A stretch of DNA of 6,680 nt from an uncultured Clostridia bacterium (GCA_945613045.1 CALZAG010000089.1:1-6680), one strand, 5' to 3'; counted from the first letter of the stretch, positions 1-6,619 are shown. Numbers and translations: made by a program. The notes: a model not told the origin generated them from the letters alone.

Positions 1-1301
1 CTCAGAACGGGTACGCCTGCGTCGATGGTGTCGATATTGCGGTTTGCCATGTACTTGGCTATGGTGCCGCCGCCGCCCTGATCGACCTTGCCGAGCTCGC
101 TCATCTGCCAGACAACGCCGTTGTCGGCAAACAGTCTGCGCAGATACGCAACCACCTCGGCCGAGGCGTCGCTCGTGCCGCTCTTTCCGCGCGCGCCGGT
201 GAATTTGCAGATGCCCATGCCGTAGTTGAGCTTTGAGTCGTTGCGCTTTTCCGATACCTCGGGGAAGTTCGGGTCGAAGGCCGCGGTTACGTCCGCCGAC
301 AGGCAGAAGCTGTTCTCAAAGCAGTGTCTGAGTTGTACCTGCTGCGCTTCGCAAAGCTCCTCCATGAAGCACTCGAAGGCACTGCTCTGCATACCGCTCA
401 CACCGTCAGAGCCCGTTTCCTCCTTATCCGCGAGGATGCACACGCAGGTCCTTGCGGGCACGCCGTCAATGTCCAGAATGGCCTTCAGCTCCGCATAGGC
501 GCAGACGCGGTCGTCGTGACCGTAGCCGCCGATAAGAGAGCGGTCAAGTCCTATCTCGCGCACCTCAAAGGCGGGCACCGCCGTGAGCTCCGCGGAGAGA
601 AAGTCCTCCTCGACGATGCCGTAGCGGTCGTTGAGGATGCTCATCACCGCGAGCTTTACCCTGTCGCCGCCCTCGCCGGCGTAGGGTACGCTGCCTATCA
701 GAAGGTTCAGGCCCTCACCTGTTATGCCCTCCTCCATGGTCTTTTTCATCTGCTCCTTGCCGAGATGCGGCAGAAGGTCCGTAATGACAAGCTGGGGATC
801 GCCCGGGTCGCGGCCGATGCACACGTCGACGACCTCGCCGCTTTTGAGCGCCACTACGCCGTGCAGCTCGAGCGGGATCGTGACCCACTGATATTTCTTT
901 ATGCCGCCGTAGTAATGCGTCTTGAAAAAGGCCAGCTCATCGGACTCGTACAGGGGGTTCTGCTTTAAGTCGATGCGGGGCGCGTCCACATGAGCGCCGG
1001 CGATAACGCAGCCCTCAGCAAGGCTTTTTTCGCCGATGACGGCCAGCATGAGCGCCTTGCCGCGGTTATTGCGGTATACCCTGCTGCCGGCCTCAAGGCT
1101 CATACCGGCTCTGTACTCGACAAAGCCCGCGTCCTCTGCCATCTCGACGGCTGTCCTGACGGCCTCGCGCTCGGTGCGGTTTGCGTTCAGAAACTCCATG
1201 TAGCCGCGGCAGTAGTCCTCCATGGCGATGCGCTGCTCGGTATCCATGGTGTCATAGCCGTTTTTCTGCTTGTAGAACAGTTGATTCTTGATTTCATCCA
1301 T
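1..1301 (-). CDS. apeA: M18 family aminopeptidase (ApeA type), 3' end cut by window edge
   Basis: Zinc-dependent aminopeptidase of family M18, expected to act in the cytoplasm as a large oligomer trimming N-terminal residues from peptides. 433 codons are visible from the ATG at 1301, and the frame is open at the left edge. Visible family motifs are GAHVDAPRIDLK (about 102-113, metal ligand His104), GHDDR (261-265, Asp ligand), DKEETGS (292-298, catalytic/ligand Glu pair), SADVTAAFDP (about 335-344, Asp ligand), and a QGGGGT stretch near 409-414. The window ends after GVPVL with the first two bases (AG) of the next codon. In ApeA relatives a Ser-Met-His segment carrying the last metal ligand follows here, so only about 20-35 residues are probably missing. 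The start is supported by AAGGAAG at 1317-1311, nine bases upstream, lying inside the preceding gene. The ATG overlaps the end of the tsaC-coaE frame by 8 bases (ATGGATGA), which implies translational coupling in the prfA operon. The natural substrate cannot be read from sequence. Confidence 0.95.
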   Translation of the reverse strand, partial: MDEIKNQLFYKQKNGYDTMDTEQRIAMEDYCRGYMEFLNANRTEREAVRTAVEMAEDAGFVEYRAGMSLEAGSRVYRNNRGKALMLAVIGEKSLAEGCVIAGAHVDAPRIDLKQNPLYESDELAFFKTHYYGGIKKYQWVTIPLELHGVVALKSGEVVDVCIGRDPGDPQLVITDLLPHLGKEQMKKTMEEGITGEGLNLLIGSVPYAGEGGDRVKLAVMSILNDRYGIVEEDFLSAELTAVPAFEVREIGLDRSLIGGYGHDDRVCAYAELKAILDIDGVPARTCVCILADKEETGSDGVSGMQSSAFECFMEELCEAQQVQLRHCFENSFCLSADVTAAFDPNFPEVSEKRNDSKLNYGMGICKFTGARGKSGTSDASAEVVAYLRRLFADNGVVWQMSELGKVDQGGGGTIAKYMANRNIDTIDAGVPVL

Positions 1302-2502
1302 TTTTCAGTACTTCCTTAAACAGTTTATTGCATTCTTTTTCAAAGTCTTTTTCACTTCCGTCGTTGCGGAGTATATATTTACAGTTTGCCTCAAAATACT
1401 CGTTCGGATACTGAGCGTTCACGCGCATCATCGCATATTCGCAGCTTATGCCGTCACGCTTCATTATACGCTCGATCCTCGTGGTTTTATCCGCGATAAC
1501 ACCGATAACAGCCCTGCACCTTTCACCGAGACCGCTTTCGATAAGGGCTATCGCGTCAATCGCGGCGAGAGCTCCGCCCTGCATCGCCCAATCCTCAAGA
1601 AGCCGCTGCACCTCAAGGCCGATGTAGTGGTGGGTTACGGCGTTAAGATCCTCCAGCGCCGCCTCGTTTGAGAACACAACGGCGCCCAGCGACTTGCGGT
1701 CAAGCTTTCCGTCTGTAACGCTCCCGGGAAATACGCGGTCTATCTCGCCGAGCATTTCGGCGTTTGTTTCCAGCATCTCGTGGTACAGCGCGTCGCAGTC
1801 GATTATCATAGCGCCCTTTTTCTCAAGCAGCCGCAGTGCCGTCGTCTTGCCGCAGCCTGTGCCGCCGGTTATGCCGATAACGGTGAGCCTTTCGGCAAGG
1901 GCGGAGCGTATGCTCTCCTCAGACAGCGCTCCCCGTCGAAGTATCTTATACGGCGCTGAGCTCATGTCTATGATGGTTGATTCCGTGCCGATGCCGCACC
2001 GTCCGCCGTCGATGACGGCGGCGATTTTGCCGTCGAAGTAATCCATGACCTGCCGCGCCGTTTTGGGGCTTTCGGCTCCGGAGGGATTCGCCGAGGGCGC
2101 TGCCAGCGGCAGCTTTGCCTTTTTAAGAAGCTCCAGCGTCATGGGGTGATCCGGGCAGCGCAGCGCCACCGTCTCCCCGCCCGCCCGGACGATCTCCGGA
2201 ACGGTGTCCTTTGCTCTGAGCACGATCGTCAGCGGCCCCGGCCAGAATTTTTCGGCGAGGTACTTTGCCTGCTTCGGGACGGCCTCGCAGTATTTTGTCA
2301 TGGCTGCGGCTCCGGGTACCATGAGCGAAACAGGTTTTACCTCCGGTCTGCCCTTGACCTCGTATATTTTTTCTACCGCCGCGGCGTCAAGGCCGTTTCC
2401 GGCAAGGCCGTACACCGTTTCGGTGGGAACGGCCACAAGCTCGCCCGCCGCGATGAGCTTTGCCGCCTCGCTGAGTTTTTCGGTGAATATCTTTGTTTCC
2501 AT
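1294..2502 (-). CDS. TsaC/YrdC threonylcarbamoyl-AMP synthase fused to CoaE dephospho-CoA kinase
   Basis: A 402-residue protein with two complete enzyme domains. Residues 1 to ~203 are a Sua5/YrdC/YwlC domain, which makes threonylcarbamoyl-AMP from Thr, bicarbonate and ATP for the tRNA t6A37 modification. It shows PTETVYGLAGN (26-36), KGRP (50-53), PSANPSG (136-142) and TESTIID (173-179), and is the length of a stand-alone TsaC without the extra Sua5 C-terminal domain. Residues ~206-402 are dephospho-CoA kinase, which phosphorylates the ribose 3'-OH of dephospho-CoA as the final CoA step. It shows the P-loop GGTGCGKTT (213-221), IDCDALYHE (234-242), LDRKSLGAVVF (267-277), LNAVTH (286-291) and the lid RIERIMKRDG (342-351). 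There is no Met or real linker at the junction, so the CoaE half cannot start independently. Small departures from the usual CoaE pattern are THH for THP, and IALIESG where PLLFE-like is common. The ATG overlaps the prfA stop by one base (TGATG), and the 3' end overlaps apeA by 8 bases. Both domain calls are firm; dual activity is inferred. Confidence 0.93.
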   Translation of the reverse strand: METKIFTEKLSEAAKLIAAGELVAVPTETVYGLAGNGLDAAAVEKIYEVKGRPEVKPVSLMVPGAAAMTKYCEAVPKQAKYLAEKFWPGPLTIVLRAKDTVPEIVRAGGETVALRCPDHPMTLELLKKAKLPLAAPSANPSGAESPKTARQVMDYFDGKIAAVIDGGRCGIGTESTIIDMSSAPYKILRRGALSEESIRSALAERLTVIGITGGTGCGKTTALRLLEKKGAMIIDCDALYHEMLETNAEMLGEIDRVFPGSVTDGKLDRKSLGAVVFSNEAALEDLNAVTHHYIGLEVQRLLEDWAMQGGALAAIDAIALIESGLGERCRAVIGVIADKTTRIERIMKRDGISCEYAMMRVNAQYPNEYFEANCKYILRNDGSEKDFEKECNKLFKEVLKNG

Positions 2503-3572
2503 CAGCTTTCCGCCTGATTTCTTAGTTTTTCCGCCTGATCGGCCGTCACAAGCGCGTCGATGATGGGGTCAAGGCCGCCGTTCATGACGCTTGAGATGTT
2601 GAAGTTGCGCACATCGCCTGTCAGCCTGTGATCCGTGACGCGGTTCTGCGGGAAATTATAGGTGCGCACCCTGTCGGATCTGTCGCCGCTGCCGACCTGA
2701 CTTTTGCGCTCGGCTGCGATGGCCGCGGCCTGCTTTGCCTGCTCGGCCTCGTAAAGCTTTGAGCGCAATATTTTCATTGCCTTGTCCTTGTTCTTGTACT
2801 GGCTGCGCTCGTCCTGACACTCGACCACAACGCCCGTGGGGATATGGGTTATGCGGATGGCGCTTTCGGTCTTGTTTACGTGCTGGCCTCCCGCGCCTGA
2901 GGAACGGTAGGTGTCAATCTGAAGGTCGTTGGGGTTAATGTCAAACTCGACCTCCTCGGCCTCCGGAAGCACGGCGACCGTTGCGGCCGAGGTGTGTATC
3001 CTGCCGCCGCTCTCGGTCTCCGGCACGCGCTGCACGCGGTGGCCTCCGGCCTCGAACTTGAGCCTTGAATACGCGCCCGCGCCCTCGACAACGAAGCTTA
3101 TCTCCTTTATACCGCCGAGTTCGGTCTCGTTGATGTTTACAATGTCTATCTTCCAGCCCTTGCTCTCGGCATACATGGAGTACATCCTGAACAGGTCGCA
3201 GGCAAAAAGCGAGCCCTCCTCGCCGCCGACGCCCCCGCGTATCTCCATGATGACATTGCGCTCGTCGTTGGGATCCTTCGGCAGGAGCAGTATTTTCAGC
3301 TTTTCCTCAAGCCCTGCGCATTTTGCCTTTGCCTCGGCATACTCCTCCTGAGCAAGCTCCTTGAACTCCGGGTCGGACATGAGCTCCTCCGCTCCCGTCA
3401 TAGCCGAGCGGCACTTCTCATATTCCCTGTATGCCATTACGATGGGCTCGAGCTCCTTCATTTCTCTGGCGCATTTTGTGTATGCGGCGGGGTCTGCGTA
3501 GATCTCCCCGTTTTCCATGCGCTGCCCGAGCTCGGCATATCTGTTGTCAAGCTGCTTCAGTTTCTCAAGCAT
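2502..3572 (-). CDS. prfA: Peptide chain release factor 1 (RF1)
   Basis: Class I release factor that reads UAA and UAG in the ribosomal A site and triggers peptidyl-tRNA hydrolysis. The 356-residue length is normal. An N-terminal helical domain (about 1-105) is followed by GGVGGEEG (113-120), the codon-recognition segment QRVPETESGGRIHTSAATVAV (181-201), whose PET at 184-186 is the tripeptide anticodon usual in Firmicutes RF1, and the catalytic loop SGAGGQHVNKTES (225-237) with the GGQ at 228-230. The RF1 rather than RF2 call rests on PET versus SPF. The frame is open upstream to an ATG at 3611. The start was placed at 3572 because that gives the canonical MLEKLK start, because AGGAG at 3583-3579 lies six bases before it, and because 3611 falls inside the promoter spacer and would not be transcribed. 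It is the first gene of the operon with tsaC-coaE and apeA. No prmC, the GGQ methyltransferase often next to prfA, is present in the window. Confidence 0.98.
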   Translation of the reverse strand: MLEKLKQLDNRYAELGQRMENGEIYADPAAYTKCAREMKELEPIVMAYREYEKCRSAMTGAEELMSDPEFKELAQEEYAEAKAKCAGLEEKLKILLLPKDPNDERNVIMEIRGGVGGEEGSLFACDLFRMYSMYAESKGWKIDIVNINETELGGIKEISFVVEGAGAYSRLKFEAGGHRVQRVPETESGGRIHTSAATVAVLPEAEEVEFDINPNDLQIDTYRSSGAGGQHVNKTESAIRITHIPTGVVVECQDERSQYKNKDKAMKILRSKLYEAEQAKQAAAIAAERKSQVGSGDRSDRVRTYNFPQNRVTDHRLTGDVRNFNISSVMNGGLDPIIDALVTADQAEKLRNQAES

Positions 3573-3601
3573 AGTAATCTCCTGTGGTTTTATATCAGAT
3601 A

Positions 3602-3630
3602 ATTTTACCACACTTTTCAGCCTGTGTAAA
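3602..3630 (-). promoter_or_regulatory. Sigma-A-type promoter of the prfA operon
   Basis: On the minus strand a -35 box TTTACA (3630-3625, one mismatch to TTGACA) and a -10 box TAAAAT (3607-3602, one mismatch to TATAAT) are separated by exactly 17 bases. Transcription would begin near 3595, giving a leader of about 20 bases before the prfA ATG at 3572, with the AGGAG ribosome site inside it. It sits directly after the terminator of the SLH gene, so prfA, tsaC-coaE and apeA appear to form an independent unit. Read by eye, not measured. Confidence 0.8.
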
Positions 3631-3632
3631 TC

Positions 3633-3661
3633 AAAAAAGCATCGGCGGGAATCCGCCGATG
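3633..3661 (-). terminator. Intrinsic terminator of the SLH protein gene
   Basis: On the minus strand a perfect 9-bp stem, CATCGGCGG pairing with CCGCCGATG, closes a four-base ATTC loop. One C then separates the stem from a run of six T (3638-3633). It begins about 15 bases after the TAA stop of the SLH gene (3678-3676) and ends just before the prfA -35 box, so it insulates the two units. The plus-strand side is also followed by a T-rich stretch (gttttctt), but no plus-strand gene is seen here. Confidence 0.9.
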
Positions 3662-3675
3662 TTTTCTTCTTGTAT

Positions 3676-5118
3676 TTATTTGAGCGTCACGGTCACATAG
3701 ATAACGTGTCCGTCTATCGCCGCTATGATCTCGTTTACAAGGCCCGTGAACAGCTCGATGTTGCTCGTGTCGGCACTGGCCAGCTTGCTGAGTATGCCGT
3801 CGAAGTCGTCGCCCGCGCCGTTGGCCGTCACGGTTATGTCCTTGAGAAGAGTGACGGTGCCCTTTTCGGTGGCAACGTTGGTGCCCTTTGCTATCACCAT
3901 TTTAAACTCATTGCCGTCATTTTTAACTCCGGTCTTGAGCTCGATGCACTTTTCAACGGCGGCTGCCACTGTCTCAGCATCGGCGCTGTTGTCAATGGTG
4001 AGATTGTCCGTCACGCCGTCCTTGAAGCCGAGCTTCTCTGTGCCTATCTGGATATAGGAGCCGTTTGCTATTGTGACGGAGTTGCCGGTCTGCAGAATGT
4101 TCATGAAGAAGTTTTTGACGTTTGTGAGCTCCTGCATCGCGGCGTCGGCCTTGGCGCTGTCGGTGGGAGTGGCGGTGATGAGCCGTCCGCCCTCGGCGTC
4201 CTGACCGTAAATATTGAACGTGCATTTCTGATTATTCACGCTCGCCTTGACGGTTGCGAAGTTATAGTCATACGCCTCGGAGAACATCTCCCTGGGGCTG
4301 AACTTACCGTCCACGCCCGTCTCGTACTCATTGCTCGTTTCGCTCATGCCGAGCTTCTTGAGATCCTCGCCGGGTACGATACTGACGGATACATTCGCGG
4401 TGCTTACCTCGGCGTCCGGTATGTACAGCAGCGAGCTGTAATCGGCGAGCACGTCAAGGCTGAGGCTTGCATCGCCCGCGGAGGCGACGACGGATATGAC
4501 CTTCTCATCGGTGGTGACGAGCAGGCGGCTTATCATGACCATCATCTGAGCGCGGGTGAGGTTTGCCTTGGGTCGGAAGCTGCCGTCAGGATAGCCGGCT
4601 ATGACCTCGGTGAGGTTCATGGCGGCGACGGAGGCCTTGAACACATCGGCAATGCTTGCGCTGTCGGTAAACTGCGGCTTCATTCCGTCAGTGTCCAGCT
4701 CGAAGGCGCGGCAGAGCATGGTAGCCGCCGCCTCGCGGGTGATGTTTGCCTTGGGTCTGAACGTACCGTTGGCATAACCGCCGATAACTCCGGCCTTGAC
4801 GCACATTGCGACGTAAGGCGCAAGATTGCTGTTGGGGTCAACATCGGAGAAATTGAGCTTTGCCCTCTCAGTGTAGCCCATGAAGTTCGCGACCACCTTT
4901 GCAAACTGCTCGCGGGTGATGTTGTTCTCGGGTTTGAAGGTGCCGTCGGCATAGCCGCCGACAATGCCCGCATCGGCCACAAGATAAATTGCGTCCTTTG
5001 CCCAGTAGACGTCCGGCACGTCGCTGAATTTTACGCTGTTGGCCGCAAAAGCGGGCACGGCAAGCGCAAAGATCATAATTACGCACAAAACAAGGGATAT
5101 GGTTTTCTTTGATTTCAT
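3676..5118 (-). CDS. Secreted S-layer homology (SLH) domain protein with unassigned C-terminal region
   Basis: A 480-residue exported protein anchored non-covalently to the cell wall. Residues 1-25 are a Sec signal peptide: the basic start MKSKK, a hydrophobic core, then AVPAFA before A26, a good signal peptidase I site. Three SLH repeats follow at about 31-82, 90-141 and 150-201. Each carries the G-[YN]-x-D/N-G-[ST]-F-[KR]-P block and a TRAE-like motif (ITRE, ITRE, LTRA), which in known SLH proteins binds pyruvylated secondary wall polymer. Residues 202-480 match nothing I recognise: mixed, Ala/Thr/Asp/Val-rich, few Cys, no transmembrane segment and no sortase motif, probably an extracellular beta-rich or mixed domain. 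The start is set at the second Met (5118), because GGAG at 5131-5128 lies nine bases before it. The ATG at 5133 overlaps that ribosome site and would put MECCQ before the signal peptide. The gene stands alone, with its own promoter and terminator. It could be an S-layer component or a surface enzyme or adhesin; the role is unknown. Confidence 0.92.
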   Translation of the reverse strand: MKSKKTISLVLCVIMIFALAVPAFAANSVKFSDVPDVYWAKDAIYLVADAGIVGGYADGTFKPENNITREQFAKVVANFMGYTERAKLNFSDVDPNSNLAPYVAMCVKAGVIGGYANGTFRPKANITREAAATMLCRAFELDTDGMKPQFTDSASIADVFKASVAAMNLTEVIAGYPDGSFRPKANLTRAQMMVMISRLLVTTDEKVISVVASAGDASLSLDVLADYSSLLYIPDAEVSTANVSVSIVPGEDLKKLGMSETSNEYETGVDGKFSPREMFSEAYDYNFATVKASVNNQKCTFNIYGQDAEGGRLITATPTDSAKADAAMQELTNVKNFFMNILQTGNSVTIANGSYIQIGTEKLGFKDGVTDNLTIDNSADAETVAAAVEKCIELKTGVKNDGNEFKMVIAKGTNVATEKGTVTLLKDITVTANGAGDDFDGILSKLASADTSNIELFTGLVNEIIAAIDGHVIYVTVTLK

Positions 5119-5149
5119 TTGACAACACTCCATTTTTCATTCTGCCCCA

Positions 5150-5178
5150 ATAATAACACCTGAGCGGAAAAATGGCAA
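5150..5178 (-). promoter_or_regulatory. Extended -10 promoter of the SLH protein gene
   Basis: On the minus strand the -35 box TTGCCA (5178-5173) and -10 box TATTAT (5155-5150) are separated by 17 bases, and the -10 is preceded by TGT, the TGn extension. Each hexamer has one mismatch to the sigma-A consensus. Transcription would start near 5143, leaving a leader of about 25 bases before the ATG at 5118, with GGAG at 5131-5128. This is a strong-looking promoter, as expected for an abundant surface protein. Confidence 0.8.
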
Positions 5179-5215
5179 TTCCTTTATCCCTTTTTCGGAA
5201 TCAAATTATTCCTTT
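5178..5215 (-). promoter_or_regulatory. Possible operator: AAAGGAAT direct repeats and GGAAT/ATTCC inverted repeat
   Basis: Just upstream of the SLH gene promoter the minus strand carries AAAGGAAT twice, at 5215-5208 and 5185-5178, 30 bases apart start to start (about three helical turns). The second copy touches the -35 box. The first copy is also half of a GGAAT-6-ATTCC inverted repeat (5212-5197). The arrangement could bind a regulator, but the region is AT-rich and such short repeats can arise by chance. No family of regulator can be named. Confidence 0.25.
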
Positions 5216-5285
5216 TAAATGATTGTTATGTATATTGCCGTGCGCGATGTAACGGTATAAGTATAGCAGTATACTATTATTTGAA

Positions 5286-5319
5286 ACATCTCCCGCGTTC
5301 AGCAGAACGCGGGAGATGT
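5286..5319 (-). terminator. 15-bp hairpin, probable terminator after the reductase/chimera unit
   Basis: A perfect 15-bp stem (5286-5300 with 5305-5319) around a four-base loop, GC-rich in the middle (CTCCCGCG). On the minus strand it is preceded by CAAAG and followed only by TTTC, then an A/T-rich stretch without a clean T run, so it is a strong stem with a weak tail. It lies about 35 bases after the stop of the 89-codon ORF and upstream of the SLH gene promoter, which fits the end of the reductase transcript. The rest of the 5119-5354 gap is AT-rich promoter sequence with no visible gene. Confidence 0.6.
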
Positions 5320-5354
5320 CTTTGTGAGGTTTTTTGACGCGCTGACGGAGCAAT

Positions 5355-5624
5355 TCACTGCTCCGCGCACTTTGCCGTGCTGTTTCCCATCACGATGGGC
5401 GAGTCGAAACGGATTTCGCGGTTCGGCTGCGCGGCGTTTCCGCTGGCTATCCTGTCAAGCAGAAGCTGAGCCATTCGGTTTCCTATCGTGAACAGATCCA
5501 TGCGCGTGTGCGTAAGGTCAACATACATGAGGTTGTGATTAAGAAGGTCACCGAAGCGGCGCAGCGGCTCCCACGACAGGTCGCCGGGATTGACGCAATA
5601 AGCATCCAGTATGACAATTTTCAT
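5355..5624 (-). CDS. 89-aa chimeric remnant: 2-hydroxyacid dehydrogenase N-terminus joined to LacI-family C-terminus
   Basis: An intact short frame with a perfect ribosome site (GGAGG at 5635-5631, six bases before the ATG), 17 bases after the aldo/keto reductase stop. Residues 1-28 (MKIVILDAYCVNPGDLSWEP, then LRRFGDLL) look like the first strand and helix of D-2-hydroxyacid or glycerate dehydrogenases, which commonly start MKIVILDGY..NPGDLSW. Residues from about 40 (LTHTRMDLFTIGNRMAQLLL, then DRIASG) to FDSPIVMGNSTA look like the last helix and strand of the LacI/GalR sensor domain, which normally ends in a R-x-S-T-A type segment. Residues 29-39 fit neither clearly. Neither half has a catalytic site or a DNA-binding domain, so the product is unlikely to be a working enzyme or repressor. 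The likely origin is an in-frame deletion between two adjacent genes on the same strand. An assembly error or a genuine small protein remain possible. Family resemblances are from memory. Confidence 0.7.
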   Translation of the reverse strand: MKIVILDAYCVNPGDLSWEPLRRFGDLLNHNLMYVDLTHTRMDLFTIGNRMAQLLLDRIASGNAAQPNREIRFDSPIVMGNSTAKCAEQ

Positions 5625-5641
5625 AATTTACCTCCAAATGA

Positions 5642-6604
5642 TCATCTTGCATAATCGGGCGCTGTTCCGCGCAGCTTCTCCCACTGCCTGTCGCAGCAGG
5701 CAGTAATATCCTCACTCAGCCCCTCAAAGGAGCAGTACGCAAGATTCTTCTCAAACTGCTCGCAGGAGCTCACGCCTATAAGCATACTGCTGACGAAGTC
5801 TTTTGACAAGCACCAGCGGTAGGCAAGTTCTATAATGCTCATATTATTGGCCTGAGCTATCTTTTCAAGCTCACCTGCCGCAGCAAGGTTGTCGTCGTTA
5901 AGAAAACGGTTGCGGTACATATCGCTCCAGCCCAGTCTGCCCGTCAGCCTGCCGCCTGAGTATTTCCCGGTCAGCAAGCCGCCTGCAAGCTGATTGTGGA
6001 CCGTCATTTCCAAGCCGAAATGCTCTGCGCAGGGCACGAGCTCCGATTCGGCTCTGCGGGAGAGAACGTTGTAAATGTTCTGTGTAATGCTCAGCTCTTC
6101 AAATCCGTTTTTCTCAGCGCACCACATCAGCTGCGTTATCTCCCATGCAGGATAATTGCTTATGCCCAGATATCTGACCTTTCCGCTTTTTATCAGTTTA
6201 TCTGCAGCCTCAAGCGTCTCGCCCGGCGGTGTGCTCCGGTCCGGCGCGTGCAGGTAAAGTATGTCAAGATAGTCGGTGCCGAGCCTGCGGAGCGAGGCCT
6301 CTGTCGCCTCCCTTACTGCCTTAGCGGAAAGATCCACCTTTTCTATGCCGCCCGAAAGCGGATAGCCGACCTTTGACGCCAGTATAACGCTGTCGCGCTT
6401 TCCTGATATCGCTTTTCCGGTCATTATCTCGCTCCGGCCGTTATTATATGTCCCCGCGGTATCTATGGCATTTATACCGTTTTCAAGTGCCAGGGAGACT
6501 ATCCTGTCGGCCTCTTTGTCGTTTATCATTTTTCCAAACATCATGGTTCCGAGCGTCAGCCTTGACATCCGAGGGTCGCTGCTTCCCAGTCTTGCAGCTT
6601 TCAT
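5642..6604 (-). CDS. Aldo/keto reductase family oxidoreductase
   Basis: A 320-residue cytosolic (beta/alpha)8-barrel NAD(P)H-dependent oxidoreductase, full length for the family. The catalytic tetrad is complete: Asp48 and Tyr53 in IDTAGTYNNGRSE, Lys78 in ASKVGYP, and His119 in YLHAPD. Other marks are GKVRYLGISNYP (141-152), SITQNIYN (172-179) and the C-terminal cofactor segment LIGVSSCEQFEKNL (275-288). There the Arg that often contacts the NADPH 2'-phosphate is not obvious (Ser-Ser instead), so cofactor preference is open. The overall pattern (LGTMMFG, GINAIDTAGTYNNGRSE) matches the bacterial AKRs often found in sugar-catabolism clusters, and the dehydrogenase and LacI fragments just downstream support that setting; the substrate is unknown. 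The start is set by AAGGAGG at 6615-6609, four bases before the ATG. The next ORF follows after 17 bases and is probably co-transcribed. Confidence 0.93.
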   Translation of the reverse strand: MKAARLGSSDPRMSRLTLGTMMFGKMINDKEADRIVSLALENGINAIDTAGTYNNGRSEIMTGKAISGKRDSVILASKVGYPLSGGIEKVDLSAKAVREATEASLRRLGTDYLDILYLHAPDRSTPPGETLEAADKLIKSGKVRYLGISNYPAWEITQLMWCAEKNGFEELSITQNIYNVLSRRAESELVPCAEHFGLEMTVHNQLAGGLLTGKYSGGRLTGRLGWSDMYRNRFLNDDNLAAAGELEKIAQANNMSIIELAYRWCLSKDFVSSMLIGVSSCEQFEKNLAYCSFEGLSEDITACCDRQWEKLRGTAPDYAR

Positions 6605-6608
6605 TTTT

Positions 6609-6615
6609 CCTCCTT
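6609..6615 (-). promoter_or_regulatory. Strong ribosome binding site of the aldo/keto reductase
   Basis: Minus-strand AAGGAGG four bases before the ATG at 6604. It fixes the start. Its GGAGG could alternatively pair with the CCTCC in the first arm of the upstream hairpin (6642-6638). Confidence 0.85.
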
Positions 6616-6619
6616 AATC

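Noticed and set aside
324..968. 214-codon plus-strand open frame
   Set aside because: It is antisense to the M18 aminopeptidase, whose motifs are unambiguous. It shows no ribosome site or family resemblance.
3570..3611. Longer prfA start at 3611 (13 extra residues)
   Set aside because: The codon lies within the spacer of the promoter and has no ribosome site; RF1 proteins normally begin at the MLEKLK position with AGGAG before it.
4550..4970. Three similar DNA blocks about 180-190 bases apart (around 4555-4600, 4738-4785 and 4915-4962)
   Set aside because: They are the coding sequences of the three SLH repeats (GGY.DG.F.P...TR) and are explained by protein-domain repetition, not by a DNA repeat element.
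3517..5112. 531-codon plus-strand open frame opposite the SLH gene
   Set aside because: It runs antisense to a gene with signal peptide, three SLH repeats, promoter, ribosome site and terminator. Its translation has no recognisable domain, and long antisense frames are expected in GC-biased codon use.
4868..5140. 90-codon minus-strand frame starting at 5140
   Set aside because: It overlaps the SLH gene in another frame, uses the ribosome-site region as coding sequence, and yields Arg/Cys-rich nonsense typical of a shifted frame.
5260..5275. AGTATA-GCAG-TATACT inverted repeat in the intergenic region
   Set aside because: Only 6 bp, AT-rich and about 95 bases upstream of the SLH -10/-35; too weak to call an operator.
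5346..5365. 7-bp hairpin (CGGAGCA / TGCTCCG) spanning the stop codon of the 89-codon ORF
   Set aside because: There is no T run after it on either strand, and the much longer stem at 5286-5319 is the better terminator; probably incidental.
5996..6376. 126-codon plus-strand open frame
   Set aside because: It is antisense to the complete aldo/keto reductase with an intact catalytic tetrad; a shadow frame.
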